From Microbacterium sp. LWH7-1.2 (lineage in GTDB: Bacteria; Actinomycetota; Actinomycetes; Actinomycetales; Microbacteriaceae): a stretch of DNA of 64,000 nucleotides. The stretch covers positions 1,612,001 to 1,676,000 of the forward strand of contig NZ_CP151637.1 in assembly GCF_038397755.1 (NCBI RefSeq), read 5' to 3'. A model generated the notes under the pieces. The model was given only the letters and a program-made list of their open reading frames with translations, was not told where the DNA came from and did not search any database. Shown in pieces: positions 44,291-52,456 of this stretch; within the stretch, counting starts at the first letter, position 1; each line of letters opens with the position of its first letter. The translations under genes and the position numbers were made by a program.

Positions 44291-47109
44291 CGGAACTGCT
44301 CGACGCTCCCCGCCTCCACACGGCAGACGGCACGGATGCTGCGTTCTCGCGTCGTGCGCCGGGCCGGGGGCGCTGGCGGGTCGCCGCGCGTCTGGCGCGA
44401 CGTCAGACGTGGCGGACCAAAGGAGCGAGCGCACTCGTCGTGACGCTGGTCGCACTGCCCGTCGCCGGGCTGGCCGGCACAGCCGCCTTCTGGGAATCCC
44501 ACAATGCGTCGCCGCAGGAGCGTGTCGTGCTCGAGCTGGGCGCGAACGAGGCCTGGCTCGAGGTCGCCGGCGGACCCGACCCGACGCGGTGGCAGGCGGT
44601 GGATCAGCCGTACGACAACGGGGTGGCCACCGACGCGTCCGGAGCCCCGCTGCACCCGATCCTCCCCCTTCCGACCGAGCTGCCCCACGTCGTCCCGGCC
44701 GATGCGACGGTGTTGCCGGTGCAGCAGTACGGGTCGGCCGCGGTCGAGACCCGGGACGGAGTCGCTTGGCTCACGGCGACCGCGGGCGAGGTGTGGGCGC
44801 CGTCGTTCGCCGGCCTTTACGTGCCGATCGACGGCGTCGCTCCGACGCGCCCCGATGAGTTCATGGCCACGCCCGGCGCGCTGGAGCGCATCGGCGCGGA
44901 GATCGGCGACGCGATCGACTTCCCCGACGCGGGCGTCACGCTGACCGTCACCGGCACGATGCGACCCGTCGGCGCCGAGGCGACGAGTGTCACGCTGTTC
45001 CTTCCGACGAACATGGCGGCCCCCGACGGGCCCGCGACCAACCGCTGGTACGTGGCGGACTGGCAGCCCGACGTCGCGCAGCTTGCCGCTCTCAATCGCG
45101 AGGGGTTCATCGCCTACGCCCGCGATCTCGTGTTGGATCCCCCGGCCGCAGCGCCGCGGACGACGTGGGACGACGATTCGCTCGCGCTGTGGAACGTCCT
45201 GCTCGTCGGGGCGATCGCGGCCGCGATCTGCGGCTACATCACCGTCCTCCTCTCTGGCGCTGCCTTCTCGGTGACGGCCCGCCGGCAGCGGCGGGCACTC
45301 GCGGTCGCGGCCAGCGTGGGCGCGGCCCATGGCGATGTCTTCCGAGTCGTTCTGCTGCAAGGAACGGTCCTCGGCGTCGTCGGTGGGTTCGTGGGCACCG
45401 CCGTCGGGCTCGGAGCCGCCGCGGTCGTGCTCGCGGCAACCGACCGCGGCGCGCTCGGCACGTTCTGGGGCAACTTCGGCTTCACCGTGCCCTGGCACCT
45501 GATCGTGCCGATCATCGGCTTCGCCGTGCTCGTCGGCACGATCGCGGCCGTCGCACCCGCACGGGCGGCGATGCGCGGCGATACGCTCGCCGCGCTGCGC
45601 GGCGCCCGGCGCCCCGCCCTGCTCAGACCGCACCGGCCGGCGTCGGGGCTCCTCGTCATGGTCATCGGCGTCGTGGCGCTCGTCCTGGGCGGGATGTACA
45701 TGGCGACGACGGTCGCCACCCGGGGCGACACGGACACGCCGCCCTTCTACGCCGCGGTCTATGCGGTCGCACTCGGGCCGATCGTCTTTCAGATCGGTCT
45801 GCTGATCCCGTCGCATTGGGTGCTCGTGCAGCTCTCGAAGGCGGCGTCGCGCGTCGGGCTCGCCCCGCGTCTCGCGAGTCGCGATGCCGCAGCGCACCCG
45901 TCGCGTGTGGTGCCGGCCTTCGCCGTGATCGGTGCGAGCGTCTTCGCGGCGTCGTTCGTGCTCTCGCTGACCGCGATGACGGCGGCGGGCAATGCGCGCC
46001 AGCACTGGTATCAGGCGCCTGAAGGCGCACTGTCGGTACAGCTGTGGCAGACAGGAACCGATGCGACCGACGAGCTGATGGCGGCGGCCGCGGAGATCGT
46101 GGCGTCGACGACGCCGCGCTCGACGGCGCTGGTCGAGGCGCCGGCGTGGCCTGCAGTCGATGCCACGGGCACTCCCTCCGATCCCGCAGCCCACACGTTC
46201 GCGGCGGCACGTCAGAGCTACGAGTGGTGCGCGCCGGACTGCGAGCTTCAAGCCCATGAGGCCGCCACGGGCACGCTGTCGATCGTCGACCCGTCGGACG
46301 TCGAGACGCTCCTCGGCATACCGCTCGACGACGCTGCGCGTGCGACCCTGCAGGACGGTGGCGCGATCGTCACCGATCCGGGCTTCCTCACGACCGACAG
46401 CCGGCTGATCGTGACGGAGTGGGCGGTCACGGACTATCTCGAGCTCATGCAGACGAGCGGCGGTTCGACCGCGGAGCCCGCGGCGGGGCATCCGCTCCCC
46501 GCCGTTCTGGTCGATCCCGGCCACCAGCAGCCGTTCCAGATCATCATCGCGCCCCGCACGGCGGCCGCCCTCGGCGTGACGTCGACGCCCAACGCGATCA
46601 TCGCGACGTACGACGAGCCGCTGCCCGCCGCGACGGTCGACAAGCTGACGGGACAGACGGTCGACCTGCGCGTTTCGGCGGATGCCGGGCTCTACGCGCA
46701 CGTCGAGACCGGTCCCGCGCCGATCGATCCCTGGCTGTGGCTCATCACGGCGGTCGCGGTCACGCTGGTCGTCGCCGCCGCGGCGGTGAGTCTCGGCCTC
46801 GCGCGGTTCGAGCGCCGGCCCGACGACGCGACGCTGACCGCGATCGGCGGCAGTCGCCTGCTGCGGCGCAACGTCGATGCCTGGCAGGCCGCGATCATCG
46901 TGGGCGTCGGAGCGGTCATCGGCACAGCGACCGGGGCGCTATCGGTGTGGGGCTATGCGAAGGCGAACCCGCAGTCGTACCTCCTGGCGGACACGCCCTG
47001 GCCTTGGCTGGCCGTCCTCGGCCTCGCGCTGCCGGGCGCCGTGACCGTCGTCGCCTGGCTGGTGCCGCCGCGGAACCCGGATCTGACCCGCCGCACGGCC
47101 ATCACCTGA
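44287..47109 (+). CDS. Large FtsX-like ABC permease
   Basis: A 940-residue permease with about ten membrane helices in two FtsX repeats (helices near 40-65, 300-450, 480-580 and 815-930) and two large extracellular domains. The duplicated layout is typical of BceB/FtsX-like permeases for antimicrobial peptides or lipoproteins. It uses the ATPase at 43574. The substrate is unknown. Its start overlaps the ATPase stop (ATGA) and it ends the operon. Confidence 0.85.
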   Translation: MTELLDAPRLHTADGTDAAFSRRAPGRGRWRVAARLARRQTWRTKGASALVVTLVALPVAGLAGTAAFWESHNASPQERVVLELGANEAWLEVAGGPDPTRWQAVDQPYDNGVATDASGAPLHPILPLPTELPHVVPADATVLPVQQYGSAAVETRDGVAWLTATAGEVWAPSFAGLYVPIDGVAPTRPDEFMATPGALERIGAEIGDAIDFPDAGVTLTVTGTMRPVGAEATSVTLFLPTNMAAPDGPATNRWYVADWQPDVAQLAALNREGFIAYARDLVLDPPAAAPRTTWDDDSLALWNVLLVGAIAAAICGYITVLLSGAAFSVTARRQRRALAVAASVGAAHGDVFRVVLLQGTVLGVVGGFVGTAVGLGAAAVVLAATDRGALGTFWGNFGFTVPWHLIVPIIGFAVLVGTIAAVAPARAAMRGDTLAALRGARRPALLRPHRPASGLLVMVIGVVALVLGGMYMATTVATRGDTDTPPFYAAVYAVALGPIVFQIGLLIPSHWVLVQLSKAASRVGLAPRLASRDAAAHPSRVVPAFAVIGASVFAASFVLSLTAMTAAGNARQHWYQAPEGALSVQLWQTGTDATDELMAAAAEIVASTTPRSTALVEAPAWPAVDATGTPSDPAAHTFAAARQSYEWCAPDCELQAHEAATGTLSIVDPSDVETLLGIPLDDAARATLQDGGAIVTDPGFLTTDSRLIVTEWAVTDYLELMQTSGGSTAEPAAGHPLPAVLVDPGHQQPFQIIIAPRTAAALGVTSTPNAIIATYDEPLPAATVDKLTGQTVDLRVSADAGLYAHVETGPAPIDPWLWLITAVAVTLVVAAAAVSLGLARFERRPDDATLTAIGGSRLLRRNVDAWQAAIIVGVGAVIGTATGALSVWGYAKANPQSYLLADTPWPWLAVLGLALPGAVTVVAWLVPPRNPDLTRRTAIT

Positions 47110-47166
47110 GTCATCCCGATGGGGTGCTGGGAAGCGGCATCCTGTCGCCTCACAGGCGCACCCCGC

Positions 47167-47172
47167 TACGGT
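47167..47172 (+). promoter_or_regulatory. -10 box of the DEAD-box helicase gene
   Basis: TACGGT, five bases before the GTG at 47178. A leaderless transcript is likely and supports that GTG as start. Confidence 0.5.
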
Positions 47173-47177
47173 TAACT

Positions 47178-49028
47178 GTGCACACGAACGCCGACCAGAT
47201 CGAAGCCGAGGCTCAGACGGAGCCCGCAGCGATGACTTTCTCCGACCTCGGGCTGAGCCAGCCCGTCCTCAAGGCACTGAAGGACATCGGCTACGAGACC
47301 CCCTCGGCGATCCAGGCGGCGACCATTCCGACGCTGCTCGGCGGCCGCGACGTCGTGGGCATGGCGCAGACCGGAACCGGCAAGACGGCCGCGTTCGCCC
47401 TGCCGATCATCGACCGCCTCGACCTCGGTCAGAAGACCCCGCAGGCGCTCGTGCTCGCACCCACGCGCGAGCTGGCGCTCCAGGTCTGCGAGGCGTTCGA
47501 GAAGTACTCGGCCCACCTGAAGGACGTGCACGTCCTCCCCGTCTACGGCGGACAGGGCTACGGCGTGCAGCTCTCGGCCCTCCGACGCGGCGTGCACATC
47601 GTCGTCGGAACCCCGGGTCGCATCATCGACCACCTCGAGAAGGGCACGCTCGACCTCTCCGCCCTGCAGTACCTCGTCCTGGACGAGGCCGACGAGATGC
47701 TCAAGATGGGCTTCGCGGAGGACGTCGAGACGATCCTCGCCGACACCCCGGACACCAAGCAGGTCGCGCTGTTCTCGGCGACCATGCCCGCCACGATCCG
47801 CCGCATGTCGCAGCAGTACCTGCACGACCCCGAAGAGATCACGATCAAGGCGAAGACGCAGACGTCCGCCAACATCTCGCAGCGCTACCTCGTCACCGCG
47901 TGGCAGCAGAAGATGGACGCCCTCACGCGCATCCTCGAGGTCGAGAACTTCGACGGCATGATCGTGTTCGGCCGCACGCGCTCGATCACCGAGGAGATCG
48001 CCGAGAAGCTCCGCGCCCGCGGGTACTCCGCCGCCGCGATCAACGGCGACATCGCCCAGCCGCAGCGAGAGAAGACGGTGAACCAGCTCAAGTCGGGCAA
48101 GCTCGACATTCTGGTGGCGACCGACGTGGCCGCCCGCGGCCTCGACGTCGAGCGCGTCTCGCACGTCGTCAATTACGACATTCCGACGGATGCCGAGTCC
48201 TACGTCCACCGGATCGGCCGCACCGGGCGCGCCGGGCGCTCGGGCGACGCGATCAGCTTCGTCACGCCGCGCGAGCGCGGGCTCGTCAAGATGATCGAGC
48301 GCGCCACGCGTCAGGAGCTCACCGAGATCCCGCTGCCGAGCGTCGACGAGGTCAACGTGACCCGCCTGTCTCGCTTCGACGACCGCATCACCGCGGCCCT
48401 CGGCGAGGCCGAGCGCATCGAGGCGTTCCGCGACATCGTGGCCCACTACGTGCGCAACCACGACGTGCCTGAGGCGGATGTGGCGGCGGCCCTCGCCGTC
48501 GTCGCACAGGGCGACACCCCGCTGCTCCTCGAGGCCGACCCCGAGCCGGCTCCGCGGCGCGAGCGCACCGAGCGGACCGACCGCGGCGACCGTCCCGCGT
48601 ACGGCGACCGGGCCGACCGGCCCGAGCGCCGCACCCCGCGCGAAGGCTTCGCGACCTACCGCATCAACGTCGGCAAGCGTCAGCGGGTCGAGCCGCGCCA
48701 GATCGTCGGCGCGCTGGCGAACGAGGGTGGGCTGCGCCGCGACGACTTCGGCGCGATCAAGATCATGCCCGACTTCTCGCTCGTGGAGCTGCCGGCGAAC
48801 CTCCCCGCCGGCGCTCTCGACCGGCTCGCCGACACCCGCATCTCGGGGCAGCTCATCGAGCTGCGTCCCGACAGCGGGCGCCCGCAGCGCCGGAAGGACG
48901 CCACGGGTGGTTCATACCGCGACAACCGCGGCTCCGGCGACCGGTATGGCGACCGCTCGCAGTCGCGCGGCTCGTACGGCGACGATCGTCCCGCGCGCAA
49001 GCCCCGGCACAAGCGCAGCGACGGCTGA
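47178..49028 (+). CDS. deaD: DEAD-box RNA helicase, CsdA/DeaD type
   Basis: A 616-residue ATP-dependent RNA helicase: Q motif FSDLGLSQPVLKALKDIGYETPSAIQ (partly), AQTGTGKT, DEAD in VLDEADEML, SAT, and HRIGRTGRAGRSG. A DbpA-like RRM follows (about 470-550, FATYRINVGKRQRVEPRQIVG). The tail is rich in Arg, Gly, Asp and Ser, suited to RNA binding. Such proteins aid ribosome assembly and RNA decay, notably in the cold. The start is GTG. Confidence 0.92.
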   Translation: MHTNADQIEAEAQTEPAAMTFSDLGLSQPVLKALKDIGYETPSAIQAATIPTLLGGRDVVGMAQTGTGKTAAFALPIIDRLDLGQKTPQALVLAPTRELALQVCEAFEKYSAHLKDVHVLPVYGGQGYGVQLSALRRGVHIVVGTPGRIIDHLEKGTLDLSALQYLVLDEADEMLKMGFAEDVETILADTPDTKQVALFSATMPATIRRMSQQYLHDPEEITIKAKTQTSANISQRYLVTAWQQKMDALTRILEVENFDGMIVFGRTRSITEEIAEKLRARGYSAAAINGDIAQPQREKTVNQLKSGKLDILVATDVAARGLDVERVSHVVNYDIPTDAESYVHRIGRTGRAGRSGDAISFVTPRERGLVKMIERATRQELTEIPLPSVDEVNVTRLSRFDDRITAALGEAERIEAFRDIVAHYVRNHDVPEADVAAALAVVAQGDTPLLLEADPEPAPRRERTERTDRGDRPAYGDRADRPERRTPREGFATYRINVGKRQRVEPRQIVGALANEGGLRRDDFGAIKIMPDFSLVELPANLPAGALDRLADTRISGQLIELRPDSGRPQRRKDATGGSYRDNRGSGDRYGDRSQSRGSYGDDRPARKPRHKRSDG

Positions 49029-49033
49029 CCCGG

Positions 49034-49051
49034 CCGCCGCGCGGGCGGCGG
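49034..49051 (+). terminator. Hairpin after deaD
   Basis: CCGCCGC and GCGGCGG arms around four bases, six bases past the deaD stop. The remaining gap to 49218 holds a promoter only. Confidence 0.5.
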
Positions 49052-49206
49052 GGCATCCGTCCCGGTGCGCGGGGAAGGTGGCACGACACGCCGCCACCGA
49101 CGCGACGATCCGGCGCGTCGCGCCCCCTCGACGAGCCGGGGCGAGTCCGAGCACGCTCTGCGCGAACAATCCCCCGCCCGCCTCAGCCCGCTCCCAGCGG
49201 CCCCCG

Positions 49207-49212
49207 TAGGAT
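49207..49212 (+). promoter_or_regulatory. -10 box of leaderless coiled-coil gene
   Basis: TAGGAT, six bases before ATG 49219. Confidence 0.6.
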
Positions 49213-49218
49213 CGATCC

Positions 49219-50577
49219 ATGGCCGGATTCTGGGGCAGACGCAAGCGCGAGCAGGAAGAGCTGAACACGCAGGACGCCGATCTGGCGCGCCGAGCACAGC
49301 AGGCGCTGGTCGCGGCCGACGAGCGCATCCGCCTGACGACCGACGAGCTGGCGTTCGCGGACGCCGAGCTGGGCGCTGGCCCCACGCAGGAGCTTCGCGA
49401 GGCGCTCGCGTCGGTGCGAACGCACATGCAGGAGGCGTTCCACCTCCACCAGCTCAACCACGACGAGATCCCCGACACCCCCGAAGAGCTGCGCACCCGC
49501 AACGCGCGCATCGTGCAGCTGTGCGAGTGGGCCGAGGACCTCCTCGATGACCGCACCGAGGCGCTCGCGGCGCCGATCGAGCGGGCACGTCGCGCACCCG
49601 AGATCATCGCGAAGGTGCGGGCGGATGCTGCGCGCCTGCGCCTACGGCTCCCCGATGCCCGCTCGACCGTCGACCGGCTGGCCGTCCGCTACTCGTCGCA
49701 CGCCCTCTCGCAGATCGACGCGAACCCGGCCGAGGCGGAGCAGCTGCTCGGCTTCGCCGAGCACAGCGCGGGCGTCGCGGAGCGCCGTCGTGAGGCCGGC
49801 CAGCGCGAGCAGGCGAACATGGCCCTCGAGGCATCCACCGAATCCGTGCGCCGCGCCGAGACGCTGATCGATGCGGTCGAGACCTTCGAGGTCGAGGCGC
49901 TGCGGGCCGAGTCCACGCTCGCCGCGATCGTCGAGGACTCCCGCGGCGACCTCGTCGTCGCGCTCAAGGAGCCGCACTCCCCCGCGGTCCAGACCGCGAT
50001 CGAGGAGCTGCAGGCGGCGCTGGCCGCTCTTCCCGCCGCCGGCGTGAACACCGATCCCTTCGAGCAGCTCTCGCGGCTGCGCGAGGCCAACGCGGGACTG
50101 GATGCCGCGATCGCGGCCGCCCGCGATCGCGCCGCCCGTCCGATTCCGCCGCTCGAGCACGTGCGCCACGCCATCGACGACGCCGACCGCCAGCTCGCCG
50201 TCTCGCGCGACGTGATCGCCGGGCACCGCGGCTGGATCGGCGCAGACGCCCGCACGCGGTTCGCCGAGGCCGAGCGCGTGCGCCTCGACCTCGACCGCTA
50301 CCTCGGCTCCTCCGCGGCGGCGGTCACCACGATCGACGAGGATCACCGCGAGCAGGCGTTCGCCATGGCCCGCCGTGCCGCGTTCCTCGCCAGCGAGGCT
50401 CTGCAGCTCGCGCAACGCGACATCGACGCCGCCCGTCCGCAGCCCGACCAGTGGGGCGGACCCGGCTACGGCCAGCAGGGGTGGGGCGGCGGTCGCCGAA
50501 GCGGCGGCAGCGACCTGATGGGCGGCATCCTCGGCGGCCTGGTGATCGGCAGCATCCTGGACGGCTTCATCGACTGA
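49219..50577 (+). CDS. Long coiled-coil protein with Gly-rich tail, unknown function
   Basis: A 452-residue soluble protein made almost wholly of Ala/Glu/Arg-rich helices, with predicted coiled coils at about 5-60, 80-160 and 170-400. The last 40 residues are Gly/Ser rich and end with a short hydrophobic run (LMGGILGGLVIGSILDGF). This resembles the helical C-terminal part of actinobacterial TPM-domain proteins, but no TPM domain is present. It may be a peripheral membrane or scaffold protein; no enzymatic motif was seen. Confidence 0.7.
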   Translation: MAGFWGRRKREQEELNTQDADLARRAQQALVAADERIRLTTDELAFADAELGAGPTQELREALASVRTHMQEAFHLHQLNHDEIPDTPEELRTRNARIVQLCEWAEDLLDDRTEALAAPIERARRAPEIIAKVRADAARLRLRLPDARSTVDRLAVRYSSHALSQIDANPAEAEQLLGFAEHSAGVAERRREAGQREQANMALEASTESVRRAETLIDAVETFEVEALRAESTLAAIVEDSRGDLVVALKEPHSPAVQTAIEELQAALAALPAAGVNTDPFEQLSRLREANAGLDAAIAAARDRAARPIPPLEHVRHAIDDADRQLAVSRDVIAGHRGWIGADARTRFAEAERVRLDLDRYLGSSAAAVTTIDEDHREQAFAMARRAAFLASEALQLAQRDIDAARPQPDQWGGPGYGQQGWGGGRRSGGSDLMGGILGGLVIGSILDGFID

Positions 50578-50621
50578 GCGTCCGGCCGCGGTCTCACCCC
50601 ACTCTTCTCCCTTCACGCCCC

Positions 50622-50704
50622 GCCGAAACACGGGCAGGTCACGACGACGCGCCGGGTGGCAGCATCCATTCCCGGCGTTTTGCATCACGGACCCGTGTTT
50701 CGGC
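50622..50704. repeat. 83-bp nested inverted repeat
   Basis: GCCGAAACACGGG (50622-50634) and its exact complement CCCGTGTTTCGGC (50692-50704) enclose a second perfect stem, CGCCGGG (50650-50656) with CCCGGCG (50671-50677). A transcript from either strand could fold into a long hairpin with an inner arm. It could be a terminator, an RNA element or a relic of a small mobile element; nothing here decides. Confidence 0.7.
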
Positions 50705-50877
50705 AACCACCACAAGTGCGGACAGCGGGGTCAGAGGCGGAGGACCTTCAGCCCGTCGGCCACGCCCAGGTCGACGGGGCGGATGCCGGGGCCAGGCCGC
50801 CACGACTCGGTGATGGTATACCGAACACCACTCTGAATCGTCGGGGTGGCGGCATCCGTCCCCTCGCAGACGCGCAA

Positions 50878-50907
50878 GGGGTGCGGCCGCCGCGGCAGCC
50901 GCACCCC
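50878..50907 (-). terminator. Hairpin after hpf
   Basis: GGGGTGCGGC and GCCGCACCCC, ten-base loop, 13 bases past the hpf stop. Confidence 0.7.
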
Positions 50908-50919
50908 TCGGAGTATGTG

Positions 50920-51579
50920 TCAGGACGCGAGCTCCTCCGGCTGCGCCATGGTGGTCAGCGAGATGACGCCGTAGTCCCAGCCCTTGCGGCGGTACACCAC
51001 GCTCGGGTGGTCGGTGCGCGCGTCGATGAAGAGGAAGAAGTCGTGGCCGACCAGCTCCATGCGGTCGACAGCCTCTTCGACAGACATCCACTCGGGGTGG
51101 AACTCCTTCGTGCGGATCACGACGGGCGTGTAGCCCTCTTCCTCCTCATTGCCCGTGACGATCGGGATCTCACCGGTGGCGACGGCACGGAGCACGTCGA
51201 CGGACGCCGGCTGCAGATCGATCCCCTGGAGCGCGCCGCTGCCCTTCTCGAACTTGGCGCCACGGGGGTGGTTGCGCGCGTCGACGCGCTTGTCCTTCGC
51301 GCGGCGCAGCTGTTCGCACAGCTTGTCGACCGCAAGGTCCAGTGCGGTGAACTTGTCGCCGTCGGTGGCCTCGGCCCGGATGACGGGGCCCTTGCCGTTG
51401 ACGGTGAGCTCGACGGTCTCATCCTCCACACGGCCGTTGTGGTACGCGCGGTGTGTGACCTTGACGTCCACGCGTTGAGCGCGCGGGGCGAGGTTCTCGA
51501 TGCGGAGGGCCTTCTCCTCGACGACACCGCGGAAGCGATCTGTGATGCCCACTCCCACGCCGACGATGCTGGTTTCCAT
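50920..51579 (-). CDS. hpf: Long-form ribosome hibernation-promoting factor
   Basis: A 219-residue protein with an S30AE domain (about 1-105) that blocks the decoding centre and a C-terminal dimerisation domain (about 155-215, EFHPEWMSVEEAVDRMELVG and FFLFIDA) that joins two 70S ribosomes into a 100S dimer in stationary phase. AAGGAGG lies six bases before the ATG. It follows comF on the same strand, as in M. tuberculosis. Confidence 0.92.
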   Translation of the reverse strand: METSIVGVGVGITDRFRGVVEEKALRIENLAPRAQRVDVKVTHRAYHNGRVEDETVELTVNGKGPVIRAEATDGDKFTALDLAVDKLCEQLRRAKDKRVDARNHPRGAKFEKGSGALQGIDLQPASVDVLRAVATGEIPIVTGNEEEEGYTPVVIRTKEFHPEWMSVEEAVDRMELVGHDFFLFIDARTDHPSVVYRRKGWDYGVISLTTMAQPEELAS

Positions 51580-51701
51580 CCTTGACCTCCTTGTTCCGGT
51601 CCGCCCGGCCAAGGGCGGACCATCAGTCGCCTTGTCATCCCCACGCTAGCCGCGCGTCCGGACTCTGTCACCTGTGAGTTTCGAATGCGTCAGGATGCCG
51701 T

Positions 51702-52361
51702 TCACCGGCCCGTGGGACGCTTCCGCGGAGTGGCCGCGACCGTGACCGCGGCCACTACGTCGGCACCCGCGGCGCGCAGCGCGCGGACCGCTTCGGCAAG
51801 GCTGGCGCCGGTGGTCGCGACGTCGTCGACGACCACGACGCGCAGCCCCGCGGCGTCCGCCGCAACCAGGCTGTCGGCGACGTTCCGCGCCCGGGCGTCG
51901 CGATCGAGACCTCGCTGGTCGGACGTCCGGCGGGCATGGCGCAGCAGCCGACGGGAACGGCGCCCGGTGCTCCGCACGAGCAGATCGGGGACGCGGTAGC
52001 CGCGCCGCCGGTAGGCCCGGCCAGACGTGGGCATCGGCACGGGCACGGCGTCCGCGGCACCTGCGCGGGCGAGGGCCGCGATCAGCGCGGGCGCGAGCGC
52101 GGTCGCCAAGCCGGTGCGCCCGCCCTCCTTGACCGCGCGCAGCACCCGCGCGGGGACCCCCTCGAAAGCGAGCCCGCTCCACACCGTGATGGCCCCGCCG
52201 GGCGCGTCCACGACCTGCGCACGGGGATCGGGGGCGAGGGCGAAGGCGCATCGCTCGCACAGGGCGACGTCGGGTTCGTCGCACCCCGCGCACGAGACGG
52301 GAAGAAGCAGCGCCAGCGCGTCCGCGCAGGCCTCGCGCACCGCGAGCACGATCTCCGACAT
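51702..52361 (-). CDS. ComF family protein (phosphoribosyltransferase-like)
   Basis: A 219-residue protein. An N-terminal zinc finger has CAGC...LCERC (about 24-38); the C-terminal PRTase fold has the PRPP-binding VVVVDDVATTGAS. In naturally competent bacteria ComFC helps in DNA uptake; in Actinobacteria the role is unclear. The frame opens at a GTG (52364), but the next ATG (52361) is chosen. It lies 95 bases from lpqB on the same strand. Confidence 0.88.
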   Translation of the reverse strand: MSEIVLAVREACADALALLLPVSCAGCDEPDVALCERCAFALAPDPRAQVVDAPGGAITVWSGLAFEGVPARVLRAVKEGGRTGLATALAPALIAALARAGAADAVPVPMPTSGRAYRRRGYRVPDLLVRSTGRRSRRLLRHARRTSDQRGLDRDARARNVADSLVAADAAGLRVVVVDDVATTGASLAEAVRALRAAGADVVAAVTVAATPRKRPTGR

Positions 52362-52456
52362 CACCGCCCCAGCTTCCCGGGCGCAAGGCACGACCACGAC
52401 GGTCACCGCCACGAACCGTGGACGGCTCGCTCGCGCACGTCGGTGTGGAGGAGCCG

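Larger units (their letters stand above)
50578..50919. other. 342-bp intergenic region with structured DNA, no clear gene
   Basis: Between the coiled-coil gene and the hpf stop. It holds a large nested inverted repeat (50622-50704), the palindrome GGTATACC (50815-50822), and a hairpin after hpf (50878-50907). A short open stretch on the minus strand ending at 50731 has no convincing start. No RNA gene was recognised. Confidence 0.7.

Noticed and set aside
50731..50870. Minus-strand stretch with a plausible protein tail ending VADGLKVLRL
   Set aside because: No acceptable start codon, no upstream domain, and it begins beyond the hpf hairpin. It could be a gene relic, but the evidence is too thin.
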